Part shown: piece after piece, positions 17,354 through 27,065 of the stretch | How the letters are laid out: each line of letters begins with the position of its first letter | How positions within the stretch are numbered: the stretch's first letter is position 1 | Assembly: GCA_964415365.1 (NCBI GenBank) | Contig: CAYPYW010000006.1 | Location: 1-64,000 of the forward strand | Direction of reading: 5' to 3' | From: Hydromicrobium sp964415365 | Lineage (GTDB): Bacteria > Actinomycetota > Humimicrobiia > Humimicrobiales > Humimicrobiaceae | DNA length: 64,000 nucleotides | Notes under the pieces: model-generated | The model's database searches: none | What the model was told of the DNA's origin: nothing | What the model saw: only the letters and a program-made list of their open reading frames with translations | Program-made: the position numbers and the translations under genes

Positions 17354-19894
17354 ATGAAATATATTTCTGATTATCCTAAAATTACAATCTCAATAGTCAA
17401 TCTAAACGGCAAGGATTATCTCGGACCCTGTCTGGACAGTATAAAAGAGATAGAATATCCTATGGACAAAATAGAGATAATAGTGGTTGATAATGGATCT
17501 GTGGATGGATCAGTGAAATTTGTAAAGGAAAATTATCCCGATATAAAAATCATAGAAAACAGTAAAAATATGGGGTTTGCTTATGCGAATAACCAGGCCT
17601 CAAAAAATGCAGCAGGAGAGTATGTGGCCTTTTTGAATAATGATACCAGAGTGGACAGGAATTGGCTGGTAGAACTTCTCAGACCTATTTACTGTAATAA
17701 TGTAACGGTTGCTTCAGGCTCCAAAGTTTTATCTATGGATGGGAAAACACTTGATTTTGCCGGCAGTATGATTAATTTTGAAGGTAAAGGCTTTCAAATT
17801 GATTACGGCGTTTCGATAGATAAAGATAAACACAACCAGTACCAGTATCTTCCTTTTGTCAACGGCGGTGCGATGTTAATAAACAAGCAGATTTTTCTGG
17901 ATGCAGGAGGATTTGATGAGGATTTTTTTGCTTACTACGAGGATGTGGATTTAGGGTGGAGACTATGGGTATTGGGATATAAAATTATCTTCTCTCCTGG
18001 GTCTATTGTTTATCATCATCATCATGGAACTTCAAAAGAATTCAGTGAAGATAAGCTGCGATTTCTCAAGGAAAGGAATTCTCTTTATTCGGTTTTTAAA
18101 AATTATGATGATGAGAATTTACCAAAGGTGCTTTCCGCTACCCTTGCCAGTGTTTTTAATAGAGTTTTTGTTGATTTTAAATTTGATTATAAGAATTATT
18201 ACGATTTTAAGATAAATGGCACAAAGGAAACAAAAGATTTATCTGAAAAATTGGATAAAGAGATAGAAAATTTAAAGATATCAAGGGAACCATTAAGTTC
18301 TATTATGGCTGTTAAAGATTTTCTTGATAATTTACCTATTCTTCGAAAGAAAAGAGAAGAAATTCAAAAAAACAGAAAAAGAGACGATAAGGCTGTTTTT
18401 ACTTATTTTAAGGGTCAATTTCTGGCAGTTTCTCCGGATGAGGAGTATCAAAAAAATCAGATAGGTTTATTGAAATCCATGGGAGTTTACAGGTTATTTG
18501 AGAAAGGAATAAAAAGAAAATTACTGATAGTTTCAAGTGAAGTTGTATCAAGGGAAATGGCAGGTCCGGCAATCAGGGTGTGGAATTTTGCCAGGGTTCT
18601 GTCGCAGTATATGGATGTTGTGCTGGCGATTCCGAATGAGGTAATTGTTCCGGAGCAGGAGTTTAAAATACTACAGTATAGAAGCGATAGCGAACTTAAG
18701 GATATAATAAAAAATGCAGATATTGTTTTAAGTGGAGGTACTACTTTTGTTAAATATCCCAGCATAAAAAATTCTGATAAATTTTTAATTATGGATATTT
18801 ATGATCCATATAACCTCGCTACCCTGGCTGAATACAGGGATGAACCTATTGATAAGAGGCTCAAGGTTCATAAATTAATATACTATAATTTAAATGAACA
18901 GCTTCATTATGGCGACTTCTTTATCTGTGCATCCGAGAGACAGAGAGATTTCTGGCTGGGGATGCTGGCAGCTTTAAATAGAGTAAACCCTTATTCTTAT
19001 AACGAGGATTCCACTTTGAGGAGAATGATAGATGTAGTACCTTTTGGGCTTCCTGACAGTAAACCCATGCGCACAAGGCAGGTTTTAAGAGGTGAAGTAG
19101 AAGGAATAAAAGAAGATGATTTTGTAATCATCTGGGGCGGTGGAATATACAATTGGTTTGACCCACTAACCCTCATAAAAGCAATGGCTGAAATCAGCAA
19201 AATAAGAAGTGACGTGAAGTTATTTTTTATGGGGGTGGAGCATCCCAATCCTGAAGTGAAGAAATTGCAACTTGTAAGTAAAACCGTTAATCTGGCAAAA
19301 AAATTGGGCGTATATAATAAAAATGTTTTCTTTAACTTTGGGTGGATTGAATATGACGACAGACAGAATTATCTTCTGGAGTCAAATGCTGGAATAATTA
19401 CTCACCCCGAGCATATAGAGACAAGGTTTTCTTTTAGAACAAGAATACTGGATTACCTGTGGGCTGGTCTGCCTATAATTTCAACAAAAGGTGATTCCTT
19501 AAGCGATATGGTTGAAAAAGAAAATCTGGGAATTACAGTAAGGGAGAAAAATACAAATGATCTTGTAAATGCAATATTAAAATTAGCTGATGATAAAGAT
19601 TATTATGATAAATGTGTAAGGAATATAGAAAACACTGCAAAAGAATATACCTGGGAAAAAATATGTGAACCGCTTATTAAATTCTGTAAAGATCCCATCA
19701 TAAGTGCTTATAAAAAGAAGTTAAAAGGGGATGATCTGGCGGACAAAGGTGATAGTAATCTGATAGGCAGAAATTCAGGAAAGTATGCAGAAAAGCATAT
19801 CGGTTATCTAACAAAAAAATTTTTATATCACTTTTTTCACAATGGTCCCAGAAAAGCTTTCAAATATGTATCCAATTATCTGAAGGGTAAATAG
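17354..19894 (+). CDS. Bifunctional glycosyltransferase: GT2 then GT4
   Basis: An 846-residue fusion. Residues about 8-260 form a GT2 domain of the rhamnosyltransferase type (ISIVNLNGKDYLGPCLDS, VVDNGSVDGS, FLNNDTRVD, YYEDVDLGWRLW). After a charged linker, residues about 390-800 form a GT-B domain (SREMAGPAIRVWNFARVL; FFICASERQRDFWLGML; IIWGGGIYNWFDPLTLIKAM; FRTRILDYLWAGLPII). The second half is a clear paralogue of the N-terminal part of the protein at 51222. A strong AGGAG site supports ATG 17354. It leads a plus-strand run reaching 24009. Confidence 0.92.
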   Translation: MKYISDYPKITISIVNLNGKDYLGPCLDSIKEIEYPMDKIEIIVVDNGSVDGSVKFVKENYPDIKIIENSKNMGFAYANNQASKNAAGEYVAFLNNDTRVDRNWLVELLRPIYCNNVTVASGSKVLSMDGKTLDFAGSMINFEGKGFQIDYGVSIDKDKHNQYQYLPFVNGGAMLINKQIFLDAGGFDEDFFAYYEDVDLGWRLWVLGYKIIFSPGSIVYHHHHGTSKEFSEDKLRFLKERNSLYSVFKNYDDENLPKVLSATLASVFNRVFVDFKFDYKNYYDFKINGTKETKDLSEKLDKEIENLKISREPLSSIMAVKDFLDNLPILRKKREEIQKNRKRDDKAVFTYFKGQFLAVSPDEEYQKNQIGLLKSMGVYRLFEKGIKRKLLIVSSEVVSREMAGPAIRVWNFARVLSQYMDVVLAIPNEVIVPEQEFKILQYRSDSELKDIIKNADIVLSGGTTFVKYPSIKNSDKFLIMDIYDPYNLATLAEYRDEPIDKRLKVHKLIYYNLNEQLHYGDFFICASERQRDFWLGMLAALNRVNPYSYNEDSTLRRMIDVVPFGLPDSKPMRTRQVLRGEVEGIKEDDFVIIWGGGIYNWFDPLTLIKAMAEISKIRSDVKLFFMGVEHPNPEVKKLQLVSKTVNLAKKLGVYNKNVFFNFGWIEYDDRQNYLLESNAGIITHPEHIETRFSFRTRILDYLWAGLPIISTKGDSLSDMVEKENLGITVREKNTNDLVNAILKLADDKDYYDKCVRNIENTAKEYTWEKICEPLIKFCKDPIISAYKKKLKGDDLADKGDSNLIGRNSGKYAEKHIGYLTKKFLYHFFHNGPRKAFKYVSNYLKGK

Positions 19895-19946
19895 GTCGGC
19901 CAACCAGATAGTAAAAAAATAGAAAAGAAAGATTTTTGGAGAAAGT

Positions 19947-21026
19947 ATGAATCCGGAGAATCAAAATAAAAAAATAAGTAAAAAAGGGCTTATATTTAGA
20001 ATCATAAACATTGTAGTTGTGGTTGGCTTTGGAGCTTTTTTGGTTTATTATCTTCTGGGCAAAATAAGCATCGGGCAGATAAGAGATGCAATCGTAGGGA
20101 TAAATAAGCCCTCTCTCATAGTAGCTCTTGCAGTAATGTTTGTAAGTATTTTCCTCAGAACATACCGCAAGAAAATACTGGTTGGGTCCGAAAGAATTAA
20201 TATGATGGATATGTTTCTGGTTGTTCTTGTCAGGAATGCATTTAATATGGTACTTCCGGCGAGAACTGGCGAGTTATCTTATGTATATATGCTGCAGAGA
20301 AAGTTCAAATTTCCACTGGAAGTTGGTATATCTACTCTGGCAATAGTGCTGATCTTCGATCTGGTAATTGTTTTTTCACTTATTGTAATTTCTATTATAG
20401 TGGTTCTTATCAATAAGTTCTCCGGCTCCTATCTGGCGGTCGTTTTTATAGCTCTGGCGCTGCTTATTATTCTTATTCTGGTTTTGTTGTATTTTTCGAA
20501 GGTTGTCGGATTTATAGTCACGATTATGGAAAAAATCTTGAGAAAATACAGAATCGGTAAAAACAAAACCGTACAGGTAATTTATAAGAAACTTATTGAT
20601 ATCAAAAAAAATATTGAAATAATCCAGGAAAGAAAAATATACTGGAAGGTATCTCTTTCTTCAATTGTTATAAGGATTCTAAAGTTCGTTTCTTATTATT
20701 TGCTGATTTATGCCATGTTAAGGCCGGATGGGTACACTTTTAAAGAGTTGAATTTCTGGATTATATTTTTGGCTGTAGAGGCTGCAGAAATATCCGCAGT
20801 TCTTCCGACTCACGCTCTTGCTGGCTTTGGGACTTATGAAGGAGCTTTTTTACTGATTCTTGGAGTACTGGGATTTACCATAACTGGTATTGCCTGGGAG
20901 GCGGTTGCTTTTGGTTATCATATAATCACATTGACATTTATAGTAATATTAGGACTAATAGCAATGGTTATATTGAGTTTGCCATTCTATAAAGTGAAAG
21001 AAAATAGTAATATGAGGCAATTGTAA
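19947..21026 (+). CDS. Flippase-like integral membrane protein (LPG_synthase_TM/UPF0104 family)
   Basis: A 359-residue protein with about eight hydrophobic helices. It shows the family pattern FLRTYRKKILVGSERI, RNAFNMVLPARTGELSYVYML and the late THALAGFGTYEGAFLLIL motif. The family covers the membrane half of MprF (lysyl-phosphatidylglycerol flipping) and AglD-type proteins of archaeal glycosylation, so lipid or lipid-linked sugar flipping is the best guess. It is one of three paralogues in the window (also 27066 and 33256). GGAGAAAG before ATG 19947 supports the start. Confidence 0.88.
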   Translation: MNPENQNKKISKKGLIFRIINIVVVVGFGAFLVYYLLGKISIGQIRDAIVGINKPSLIVALAVMFVSIFLRTYRKKILVGSERINMMDMFLVVLVRNAFNMVLPARTGELSYVYMLQRKFKFPLEVGISTLAIVLIFDLVIVFSLIVISIIVVLINKFSGSYLAVVFIALALLIILILVLLYFSKVVGFIVTIMEKILRKYRIGKNKTVQVIYKKLIDIKKNIEIIQERKIYWKVSLSSIVIRILKFVSYYLLIYAMLRPDGYTFKELNFWIIFLAVEAAEISAVLPTHALAGFGTYEGAFLLILGVLGFTITGIAWEAVAFGYHIITLTFIVILGLIAMVILSLPFYKVKENSNMRQL

Positions 21027-21054
21027 AAAAATTTAATGACAGAATATTTCTTTT

Positions 21055-22401
21055 ATGGGAGTTAAAACATTTTTTAATAAAGTTGGAAGCTTAATTTTTA
21101 CAAAAGAGATTTTTGAAGATAAAAAATCATTAAGAACTCTATACAGGTATTTTCTTATAGGGCTTTTTGTCAGGTTTATTTTTCTACCATTTTTCTTCCA
21201 GAGGGATTTACTCTCAACGTATCAGAGAGCTGCACAGACAATTTATACCGGCGATTTAGGATATGACAACCTGCAGTTTTTTACAAATATGATCCATTCC
21301 GTTTATTTATTTATCATAAAGTCCATATTTCCTGCAATAAATGAGATATTTTCTGTTCTACTCCAAGAAGATACGTGGATATCCTGGATTGGTTTCAACA
21401 GTGCCTATAATGTGTTTACAACACTTACCCTTTTTAAACTACTCTATCTTTTATTTGACATAGTGTGTATGTTCTTGATTTTAAGACTTTCCTTTGGTGG
21501 TGAGCCTGAGAAAAAATTGCAGGTTTTCAAATTCTGGGTGTTTAACCCCATAATAATATTTGTACTTTATATCTTTGCAAGACACGACATTATTGCGATG
21601 TTTATTACCCTTATCGCCCTGCTGCTGGCAAAGAAGGATAGAAAATACTGGGCAATTATAATACTTGGTTTAGGTATAGCCTTAAGATTTTTCCCGATAT
21701 TAATTCTTCCTGTACTTGTGATTTATCTCGTGCGCACCAGGAAAGATTATATTATATTATCTCTGGCAGGATTTTCCGGCATAGCAGCAGTTGAAATCTT
21801 GTGTCGTTTTTATTTTGGTAAAGGTGTGATATTGTCGCTGCTCAATGCCCAGCATTTTGAATATCTGCTCACGCCAAGACTGGATCTGGTCGCGGGATCT
21901 CACGGCAGTATTTTTATTTTTATAGCTGTATATATATTCATAATTTTAAGCTTCCTGCACATAAAAAAGAAGAGTTTTGACATACTTCTGAATTACTGTG
22001 CAATAATTTACCTGGCTTATTTAGGTATCTGTTTTTTCCATCCTCAGTATATGATATGGGCGGTTCCTTTTCTGATAGTTATATTTGTGAGAAGAAAGTC
22101 ACTGCTGTATTATCACTGGGTTCAATTCGTTCTGCTTTTGGTGCTGTTGATATACTGGGGAGATCTGGTGACCAAGTATGTCTTTGCTCCTATAGACCAT
22201 AAATATTTTGTGTATCTCACCGGTATCATTCCGGTTATTGAGCGCTTTTATGACTCTGCTGCGTTTGTAAATATATTCAGAAGCATTTTCACAGGAATAT
22301 CGTTGTGGATGATATATTTGATCTATAAGGATACTAAGAAGTTGCAGGAGGATGAATTAAAAATGCAGACAGCTGAATTAAAAACAGGAAAAATTAAATA
22401 A
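21055..22401 (+). CDS. GT-C-type membrane glycosyltransferase (GT87/PIG-M-like)
   Basis: A 448-residue protein with about ten helices. Features fitting a polyprenol-phosphate-sugar-dependent mannosyltransferase are NPIIIFVLYIFARHDIIAMF, LGLGIALRFFPILILPVL and the late CFFHPQYMIWAVPFL motif; the same trio is seen in GT87 and PIG-M/PIG-V relatives. It would transfer a sugar outside the membrane from a lipid carrier such as the products of the DPM1-like genes at 30446 and 35923. It starts 28 bp after the flippase-like gene and ends 2 bp before the next gene. Confidence 0.75.
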   Translation: MGVKTFFNKVGSLIFTKEIFEDKKSLRTLYRYFLIGLFVRFIFLPFFFQRDLLSTYQRAAQTIYTGDLGYDNLQFFTNMIHSVYLFIIKSIFPAINEIFSVLLQEDTWISWIGFNSAYNVFTTLTLFKLLYLLFDIVCMFLILRLSFGGEPEKKLQVFKFWVFNPIIIFVLYIFARHDIIAMFITLIALLLAKKDRKYWAIIILGLGIALRFFPILILPVLVIYLVRTRKDYIILSLAGFSGIAAVEILCRFYFGKGVILSLLNAQHFEYLLTPRLDLVAGSHGSIFIFIAVYIFIILSFLHIKKKSFDILLNYCAIIYLAYLGICFFHPQYMIWAVPFLIVIFVRRKSLLYYHWVQFVLLLVLLIYWGDLVTKYVFAPIDHKYFVYLTGIIPVIERFYDSAAFVNIFRSIFTGISLWMIYLIYKDTKKLQEDELKMQTAELKTGKIK

Positions 22402-22403
22402 GC

Positions 22404-23114
22404 ATGAATAGAATAAATTTTACAGTAAAAATAGTCATATATAGCGTCCTTACAATTTTGATTATACTGCTTTTTGGAGGATGCAGGGGAGTTTCTTACA
22501 TCCCGGGTGCCAGTTATGGTTATTATATATGGGAAGAAGACAACAGAATATTTGTTGAGTGGAGTGTAGACCGCAAAGATACAAAGTTTGACGGCGTAAT
22601 TTCAACGGACGGGAAAATAACTGAATGTGAATTAAAGAGTTGGGAAGAAGAAAGTGACACAGCTAAAGTAGGGGAAAGTGAAATTGATTTTTCAGCCACT
22701 CTGAATGATAAAGATTATTCTGATGGATTTAGTTTTAATGTACAGGATTATACTTATCTGGAGTTTGATTTAAGGATAAATGACGGCTATGATCTTTCCA
22801 GAATAGATGTTGGTGGATTTCTGGAAAACCCGGAAAGTAATGTATTCAGAATAGAAAAAGATTACTTTGACCAGCTCAGGTTGAAGCACTGGTACCAAAA
22901 GCATCCTTTTTCTGAATTCTTCGGCAAATTATTTTCCAATAAATACTTTACATTTCTGTATCTGTTTATACTGGGAATAATTATTATAGAGATCTTGAGA
23001 ATAACTGTTATTGCGAGAAAGAAAAGAAAAATCTTCTGGTTGGCGGTTTCGTACACAGTACTGATTGCGGTTGAGGTTGTTGTTTACTTTGTTTTGAAAT
23101 TTTTGATTCGATAG
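22404..23114 (+). CDS. Lipoprotein with C-terminal membrane helices, unknown function
   Basis: 236 residues. A lipobox-like LLFGGC places a possible lipid-carrying cysteine at 27. An outside domain (about 28-165) rich in beta strands and acidic residues follows (YGYYIWEEDNRIFVEWSVD; TYLEFDLRINDG), then two helices (about 176-197 and 207-233). I do not recognise a family. Its start lies 2 bp after the GT-C gene, so it is likely translated with it and may be an accessory subunit. A plain membrane protein with an N-terminal anchor remains possible if the lipobox is not processed. Confidence 0.75.
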   Translation: MNRINFTVKIVIYSVLTILIILLFGGCRGVSYIPGASYGYYIWEEDNRIFVEWSVDRKDTKFDGVISTDGKITECELKSWEEESDTAKVGESEIDFSATLNDKDYSDGFSFNVQDYTYLEFDLRINDGYDLSRIDVGGFLENPESNVFRIEKDYFDQLRLKHWYQKHPFSEFFGKLFSNKYFTFLYLFILGIIIIEILRITVIARKKRKIFWLAVSYTVLIAVEVVVYFVLKFLIR

Positions 23115-23142
23115 GAAAGTTTTTAGTTCGGGGGATTCAATA

Positions 23143-24009
23143 ATGAAAATTGCGCTTATTGGAGTAGATGGTCAGCTTGGAACTGATATTAATAGTTATT
23201 TTACAAAAAAAGGAATAGAAATAGCTGGGCTTGTGGGCTTGAAAGATATTGATGTTTGTGACTATAAAGTAAGTGAGAGTATTTTAAAAAAAATTAATCC
23301 AGACCTTTTAATAAATACAGCTGCTTTTCATGATGTGGACTTATGTGAAGATGAAGCTTTATCTGCTTTTAAAGTAAATGTGCTAGGTGTTAAAAATCTG
23401 GCAATGATATGCAGGGAAATGGATATTCCTCTTATGCATTTCAGTACCGATTATATATTTGACGGAAAGAAGAAAAAACCCTATATAGAGGATGATTGTG
23501 CCAGACCACTCAGCCTGTACGGAATATCCAAACTGGCAGGGGAACAGGCTGTGCAGTATATACTTGATAGATATTATATAGTAAGACTTAGTGGACTTTA
23601 TGGTCATGTGGGGTGCACAGGTAAGGGAAATATAAATTTTGTGGAACTTATGATAAAGATGTCAGACAGTAAAAAAGAGATAAGGGTTGTAAATGATCAG
23701 GTACTCACTCCTACAAGTACTGTGGATGTTGCGGAAAAGCTTTTTGAACTGATACAGATCGGAAAATACGGTATTTATCATATGACCAATACCGGGAGTT
23801 GTTCCTGGTATGAATTTGCCTGTGAAATATTCAGGCTCATGAAATTGTCTACCAAGGTATTACCCACTACCACAGAAGAATTTGGAGCAAAAGCTAAAAG
23901 ACCTCATTATTCAGTTCTTGATAACCTTAACTTAAGAAAAATTGGACTTACTGACTTGAGAAACTGGAAAGAAGCATTGAGAGACTATATTAAAAATAGA
24001 GATAAATAG
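23143..24009 (+). CDS. dTDP-4-dehydrorhamnose reductase-like protein (RmlD/RfbD)
   Basis: A 288-residue extended SDR enzyme of normal RmlD length. The cofactor loop reads GVDGQLGTDI, followed by NTAAFHDVDLCE, STDYIFDGKKKKPY and YGISKLAGE with the YxxxK pair. RmlD makes dTDP-L-rhamnose from the 4-keto intermediate. RmlA, RmlB and RmlC are not in this window, so the assignment to rhamnose rather than another deoxysugar is inferred. A GGGGG stretch precedes ATG 23143. It converges on asnB with a 5-bp gap. Confidence 0.85.
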   Translation: MKIALIGVDGQLGTDINSYFTKKGIEIAGLVGLKDIDVCDYKVSESILKKINPDLLINTAAFHDVDLCEDEALSAFKVNVLGVKNLAMICREMDIPLMHFSTDYIFDGKKKKPYIEDDCARPLSLYGISKLAGEQAVQYILDRYYIVRLSGLYGHVGCTGKGNINFVELMIKMSDSKKEIRVVNDQVLTPTSTVDVAEKLFELIQIGKYGIYHMTNTGSCSWYEFACEIFRLMKLSTKVLPTTTEEFGAKAKRPHYSVLDNLNLRKIGLTDLRNWKEALRDYIKNRDK

Positions 24010-24014
24010 GTTAG

Positions 24015-25880
24015 TTAGATAAAGAACTTCTTATACCACAAGCTTAAGTTTATCAGAGCCCATAGAATATGGTTATGATTGTGTTTTAATTCCAGGTGTT
24101 CTTTGACGAGCTCGGATAAATAGGAATTATTAAAATTTTCTTTGATGATGGGTGAATTTTTAAAAAGATCTATCATATAGTCTTTTAATTCTTCCCTCAG
24201 CCAGTTTTTAACGGGTAGACTGTAACCCTGCTTGCCTCTATAGATGATGCTTTCGGGAAGAAAGTTGTATTTTTTCAGGGTTTTTCTCAAAATATATTTT
24301 GTTGTTAAATTTTTAAGTTTTAGACTGGCAGGAAGAGAAGCACAGAGCTCAGCAATTTCATGGTCCAGAAAGGGTACCCGTACTTCCAGGGAGGTGGCCA
24401 TACTCATCTTGTCAACTTTCATTAAAACACTGTCAGCCATGGTAAGTTTTATATCCACATAAATATCTTTATTCATCTGGAGATCTGAATTGCAGATTCG
24501 GGAAAAATAGTATATTGGATCAAAAGAAGTAAAAGATATACCAGCCCGGGTAGATTCATTGAAAATATTTTGTTCAATTTTTGGGTTCAGGAAGTATTGC
24601 CAGCGCATGGCTCCTGCTTCTTCAGGATAAAGAGTTCCTTCAATAAATCGTTTAAGCATATTGATGGCACCTTTTTTTTGTGGTTGATCGGGTAATTTCA
24701 AGATAAGTGGCGTTATAACTTTTTTTCTAAAGAAGGAGGGGAAAATATTATAATAGCGGTTCATTCTTGCTGCTTTAAGCCTATCATATCCCAGAAACAT
24801 TTCATCTCCACCTTCCCCACTTAGACACACGGTTACTTTTTCTCTAGCTTTACGGCAAATGAGATAAAAAGGGATAGTAGATAGATCAGTCATTGGTTCA
24901 TCCAGGTGATAAAGGCTTTTCTCGATGTCCTCCGGTGAGATTGGGTCAATCATAAGTACATTATGTTCCGTATTGAAAAAGTCGGAAACTGTTTTGGCGT
25001 AAGGAAGTTCCGAGAAAGTTTTATCTTTATAGCCGATGGAAAAAGTCCGGACTTTTTTTGGATATAATCTGGAGACAAAACCCACGACGGTACTGGAATC
25101 AAGTCCCCCGGAAAGGAAAACCCCCAGTGGAACATCGCTTATTAAACGTCTTTTAACAGACTTTTCCAGAGTGGCGAAAATTCTGTCTGTTGCCTCGTCT
25201 TCATCAAAGATTTCCGGTTTGAAATTAAGATCCCAGTATTTTTCTATATTTAAATTACCGTCCTTGAATATCGCATAATGTCCCTGACGGAGCTTATAGA
25301 TATCCTTGAACATAGTGTCTGGAGCTGGAACAAATTCATAACCTAAATAATAATACATAGATTGCAAATTAACTTCTTTTTTTACACAGTCTGCTTCAAG
25401 AATGCTCTTTATTTCGGAACCAAAGATTAATATGCCGTCTTTAAAGTAATAATAAATAGGTTTAATTCCGATTCTGTCTCTGGCCAGAAAAAGTTCCTTT
25501 TTTTCTTCATCCCAGATAGCGAAGGCAAACATACCATTGAATTTCTCCAGGCAACTGACACCGTATTCTTCATAGCTTTTTAGGACTACCTCGGTATCGG
25601 TATTGCTGTTAAACTGATAGCCTTTAGACTGGAGTTCCTTTTTTATCTGTGGAAAATTATATACCTCGCCGTTATATACAATCCACAGTTTCCCATCACG
25701 GCTGGACATTGGCTGATTACCTTTTGCAGAAAGGTCAAGAATGCTTAAACGGGCATTTCCGAGAGAAAAGTCGGGGAAAGTTTTTATGCCATTGGCATCC
25801 GGTCCTCTATGATGGATTTTTTGAACCATCTTTTGGATAAGTTTTTCATCGTTCCAGTTAAAACCGCAGATTCCGCACAT
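24015..25880 (-). CDS. Glutamine-dependent asparagine synthase family amidotransferase (AsnB-like)
   Basis: A 621-residue protein with Cys2 (MCGICGF) as the glutaminase nucleophile. The class II amidotransferase half includes NARLSILDLSAKGNQPM and YNGEVYNFPQI. The synthetase half has the PP-loop SGGLDSSTV and LSGEGGDEMFLGYDR. Family members inside polysaccharide loci (for example WbpS) are thought to amidate uronic acid sugars rather than make asparagine, and the nearby glucuronate-epimerase-like gene fits this. True asparagine synthesis cannot be excluded. GGAG 8 bp before ATG 25880 supports the start. Confidence 0.93.
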   Translation of the reverse strand: MCGICGFNWNDEKLIQKMVQKIHHRGPDANGIKTFPDFSLGNARLSILDLSAKGNQPMSSRDGKLWIVYNGEVYNFPQIKKELQSKGYQFNSNTDTEVVLKSYEEYGVSCLEKFNGMFAFAIWDEEKKELFLARDRIGIKPIYYYFKDGILIFGSEIKSILEADCVKKEVNLQSMYYYLGYEFVPAPDTMFKDIYKLRQGHYAIFKDGNLNIEKYWDLNFKPEIFDEDEATDRIFATLEKSVKRRLISDVPLGVFLSGGLDSSTVVGFVSRLYPKKVRTFSIGYKDKTFSELPYAKTVSDFFNTEHNVLMIDPISPEDIEKSLYHLDEPMTDLSTIPFYLICRKAREKVTVCLSGEGGDEMFLGYDRLKAARMNRYYNIFPSFFRKKVITPLILKLPDQPQKKGAINMLKRFIEGTLYPEEAGAMRWQYFLNPKIEQNIFNESTRAGISFTSFDPIYYFSRICNSDLQMNKDIYVDIKLTMADSVLMKVDKMSMATSLEVRVPFLDHEIAELCASLPASLKLKNLTTKYILRKTLKKYNFLPESIIYRGKQGYSLPVKNWLREELKDYMIDLFKNSPIIKENFNNSYLSELVKEHLELKHNHNHILWALINLSLWYKKFFI

Positions 25881-25918
25881 TATTTTTTCTCCTTGTATTT
25901 AAGCAGGGGTTTTATTTA

Positions 25919-26908
25919 CTAATTTTGCAGATATTTATTATCTTTATACCACTTTGCTGTTCTTTTTAATCCTTCTTCGATCCCTATCCGGGGACTATAA
26001 TTTAATTCCTGTCTGGCTTTATCTATTTTGAAAGCCCGGTTTTGCCTGTACCAGTCAACCCGGCGCCTGAACAGGGGAGGAGATTTCTTTAGAGGTTTAT
26101 ATAGAAATTCGAATAGACAGGCTGCTATATACAAGGGGAAGAAAGGCAGCTGGACAAATTTTACCTTCACGTCCATTGACTGACCGATTTTTTTAACCAA
26201 TTCTTTGATGGTAAAATACTCTTCATCAGCAATGATGTATGCCTCGGCATTTGTTTTATCGCTTTCCCAGGCTGCATAGAAGCCGTCACAGAGATTGTCT
26301 ATATATACCGGGTGATAGAAAGCTTTTCCGTTGCCGAACATATAAAATTTCCCTTTTTTTGCAAAACGAAATAGATATAGAAATCTTTCCGGATCACCTG
26401 GACCGTAAATTGCAGTTGGCCTTATAATAACGCTTTTAAGTCCTTTTTCTGTGAATTCTTTTACTACTTTCTCCCCTTCATATTTGGTAAACTGGTAATA
26501 ATCTACAGGTACTATAGGAGAATCTTCGCTGCCGGGAGGATTTTTGATATCTCCATGAATACCCTGGGTTGAACAATAAACAAATTTTTGTAACGGTTTT
26601 TTGAGTGATTCTTCACAAAGAATACGGGTTCCTTCTATGTTGACATCCCAGTAAGTTTTTTTAGAAGCATTAATCTGCCTGAAGGCTGCAGCCAGATGAA
26701 AGACACCCTCTACACCTTCCAAGGATTTTTTTACTGTCTCGCGGTCAGTGACTGATCCTAAGATAATATCGGCACCTTTTTTTATAAGATGGTCATAGAA
26801 AAGTCCTTTTTTATTGTCCAGTACTGAAATACGGTGCCCTTTATCTATTAAATATTCTACTAAACGGCTTCCTGTAAAGCCTGTTCCGCCGGTCACTAAT
26901 AATTTCAA
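25919..26908 (-). CDS. NAD-dependent sugar epimerase/dehydratase (extended SDR)
   Basis: 329 residues. The N-terminal Rossmann loop is VTGGTGFTGSRLVEYL, with FHLAAAFRQ, STQGIHG and the YYQFTKYEGEKVV catalytic YxxxK. The C-terminal half fits a 3-beta-HSD or dihydroflavonol-reductase-like SDR, so the substrate could be a nucleotide sugar or a lipid. The start is TTG at 26908, preceded on the minus strand by an AAGGAAAGGAAGGG ribosome site. It lies 38 bp upstream of asnB in the same direction. Confidence 0.85.
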   Translation of the reverse strand: MKLLVTGGTGFTGSRLVEYLIDKGHRISVLDNKKGLFYDHLIKKGADIILGSVTDRETVKKSLEGVEGVFHLAAAFRQINASKKTYWDVNIEGTRILCEESLKKPLQKFVYCSTQGIHGDIKNPPGSEDSPIVPVDYYQFTKYEGEKVVKEFTEKGLKSVIIRPTAIYGPGDPERFLYLFRFAKKGKFYMFGNGKAFYHPVYIDNLCDGFYAAWESDKTNAEAYIIADEEYFTIKELVKKIGQSMDVKVKFVQLPFFPLYIAACLFEFLYKPLKKSPPLFRRRVDWYRQNRAFKIDKARQELNYSPRIGIEEGLKRTAKWYKDNKYLQN

Positions 26909-27065
26909 TTTCCCTTCCTTTCCTTAAAGAATTTAATAACAGTTAACTAGTTCAAATAATACAATAATTTTTAAACTGTTAGAAATTTTTCACGGAAATC
27001 ATTTCCGATATTTTATATCATTTAGGATTAATAAGAAAGACTTCTGCTGGAAAAACAGTAACTGA

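Noticed and set aside
26993..27007. Palindrome CGGAAAT-C-ATTTCCG as a terminator or operator
   Set aside because: Only about five base pairs can form with a real loop, and no T-run follows on the transcribed strand.
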